Assembly (NCBI GenBank): GCA_963821095.1
Contig: CAWGCJ010000015.1
Coordinates: forward strand, 1-64,000
Length of the DNA stretch: 64,000 nt
Direction: 5' to 3'
DNA from: CAVPHV01 sp963821095
GTDB lineage: Bacteria; Actinomycetota; Acidimicrobiia; Spongiisociales; UBA5794
Shown here: piece by piece, positions 62,858 to 64,000 of the stretch
Layout of the letters: each line of letters begins with the position of its first letter
How positions within the stretch are numbered: the first letter of the stretch is position 1
Program-made: the position numbers and the translations under genes
Notes under the pieces: model-generated
Told to the model about the DNA's origin: nothing
Databases searched by the model: none
What the model saw: the letters and a program-made list of their open reading frames with translations, nothing else

Positions 62858-63985
62858 CTACTCGCTCAGGGCGCACTCGTTGCGGCCGACCTCGAGCTCC
62901 ATTGCTTCGTCGTGGGTGGGGATGTGCCAGCCCATGTTGACCTCGCGGATGGTGGCGTAGATCGCAGGCGCCTCACCGAGGTGGGACACGACGTAGGCGA
63001 CAAATTCGTCCTCGTCGTCCATCGAGACCACTGGATCGTTCACCAGCAGGTCGCCCAGAGGGCGGCGCAGTGTGCCGTCGGCTTGGGACTCCATCCGGCT
63101 CGTGTAGTGCGCCGGGCACACCTCGAGGTTGGGGTCGAGCGGGGCGAGTTGCTCGTGGATGGTGCGGAACAGGTCGCGTGCCCACGGGTCGGTCTCGCCG
63201 CCGAGGTCGGGGCGTCCGACGCCCGACACGAACACGGCATCACCCGTCATCAGATACCGACCGTCGACCTCGAGCGATGTTGAACCCGGGGTGTGGCCCG
63301 GAGTTGCGACGGAGCGGACGACAACCTCCATGTCGCCGAACCAGAACTCCTCACCATCGGTCAGCGGGGCGTATTCGAAGTGAGCACCCTCGGCGTCGCC
63401 GGGGGCGATGTGATAGGTCGCACCAAACTCGGCAGCCATCTGCACCCCGAGCGACAGGTGGTCGGCGTGGAGGTGCGTGTCGAACACGTCGCTGATCTCG
63501 CAGTCCATCTCCTGGGCGACCCGCTCGAACGCCGAAGCATCCGCGGCCGGATCGATCACCGCCATCGTCTTGCCGCGTGAGCCGAGGGCATAGGACAGGC
63601 AAGCCTTGGCGATGCGGTCGAATTGGATGACGAACTTGTCGCCATCGTCATACAGCATCCGAGGCACCAGGGTGCGGGCCCAGGCGTCCATACCACCGGC
63701 GAGGTTGTGCAGGTTGGGAAGGCCGACAACCTCAACGACGAGGTCGGACGAATCGCCGTGGGCGCAGACGACTACGACCTTGCGATCCTTCGGGACGATC
63801 TCACGGATCTTCTCTTCCTCGGTGATGGCGGTCCAGTAGGGGATGTTGACCGTCTCGAGTTCGGCCTTGCCTTGGATCTGCCATCGCTCGAACTGGTCCG
63901 GGGCTCGTACATCGAGGATGAATGGCGCTGCCGCGGTGTCTTCAACACTGTGGGCCAACTCCTCGGTCGTAATGAGTCCGCTCAT
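62858..63985 (-). CDS. Rhodanese-MBL fusion (persulfide dioxygenase/sulfurtransferase-like)
   Basis: The product has 375 residues. The order is the reverse of the enzyme at 59142: an N-terminal rhodanese domain (about 5-115, DVRAPDQFERWQIQGKAELE, active Cys in VVVVCAHGDSSD), then a metallo-beta-lactamase domain. The MBL domain has the full metal site DTHLHADHLSLG, ATPGHTPGSTSL, MTGDAVFVSGVGRPDLGG and CPAHYTSR. By family it oxidises or transfers sulfane sulfur. ATG 63985 has GGGAGG six bases upstream, which is at the right window edge. Confidence 0.88.
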   Translation of the reverse strand: MSGLITTEELAHSVEDTAAAPFILDVRAPDQFERWQIQGKAELETVNIPYWTAITEEEKIREIVPKDRKVVVVCAHGDSSDLVVEVVGLPNLHNLAGGMDAWARTLVPRMLYDDGDKFVIQFDRIAKACLSYALGSRGKTMAVIDPAADASAFERVAQEMDCEISDVFDTHLHADHLSLGVQMAAEFGATYHIAPGDAEGAHFEYAPLTDGEEFWFGDMEVVVRSVATPGHTPGSTSLEVDGRYLMTGDAVFVSGVGRPDLGGETDPWARDLFRTIHEQLAPLDPNLEVCPAHYTSRMESQADGTLRRPLGDLLVNDPVVSMDDEDEFVAYVVSHLGEAPAIYATIREVNMGWHIPTHDEAMELEVGRNECALSE

Positions 63986-64000
63986 CAACACCCTCCCAAC

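Noticed and set aside
1..64000. Search by eye for tRNA, rRNA, CRISPR arrays and common riboswitches
   Set aside because: No convincing T-loop, rRNA core, regularly spaced repeat or conserved riboswitch core was found; small or divergent ones could have been missed.

Overview
The window is high-GC DNA coding densely on both strands. The layout is actinobacterial and most like Acidimicrobiia. Pointers are the secreted proteins and lipoproteins with long Thr-rich linkers, the adjacent sseA-type rhodanese and SufE genes, PAC2 and DUF6390 proteins, a PPOX/F420-type flavoprotein, a heliorhodopsin, many GTG/TTG starts and many 4-base ATGA/GTGA overlaps. No rRNA, tRNA, CRISPR array, prophage or transposase was recognised. 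The taxonomic placement is inference.

Region 1 (1-15.8 kb) holds a sigma-70 factor, a thioredoxin-like protein, a carbohydrate-related pair (a large unknown protein and a secreted multidomain GH16 glucanase), a lipoprotein, an ECF sigma factor with a membrane-anchored partner, a heliorhodopsin and a multi-pass membrane protein. Five of these genes are split by one-base frameshifts but have almost no in-frame stops. That pattern fits either very recent decay or local assembly errors. A dispersed hairpin repeat lies beside three of the gene ends.

Region 2 (15.8-24.2 kb) is centred on a complete group 3b-type [NiFe] hydrogenase operon: FeS subunit, cyclic-nucleotide-binding protein, diaphorase, small subunit, large subunit, maturation protease, a zinc-less HypA and HypC. 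A DosR-like palindrome precedes it. hypB, hypD, hypE and hypF are not here. PAC2, DUF6390 and EamA genes lie upstream on the other strand.

Region 3 (24.2-38.6 kb) contains a two-domain fasciclin lipoprotein, thioesterase and hydrolases, a SufE/rhodanese divergent pair, a copper module (csoR-copZ-copA), convergent transsulfuration genes, a Fur/Zur-like regulator with a CDF transporter, a queuosine-precursor transporter, a lipase-like protein and an SDR.

Region 4 (38.8-54.6 kb) contains a beta-propeller/RTX protein, a DUF1269 protein, an orphan gene bracketed by about 75-bp direct repeats, a class V aminotransferase, an LCP protein, ilvD, a SelW-like gene with an in-frame UGA at the redox position (candidate selenoprotein), an amidohydrolase, an inositol-phosphatase-like enzyme, an Lnt homologue whose nucleophile Cys is Ser, and a CarH-like B12-binding regulator with two tandem palindromes upstream.

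Region 5 (54.6-64 kb) contains a class III aminotransferase, a crotonase, an ECF sigma/anti-sigma/MobA operon, and a sulfur-oxidation set (DUF2892, thioredoxin, MBL-rhodanese, SulP transporter) ending with a VapBC pair and a second MBL-rhodanese enzyme.
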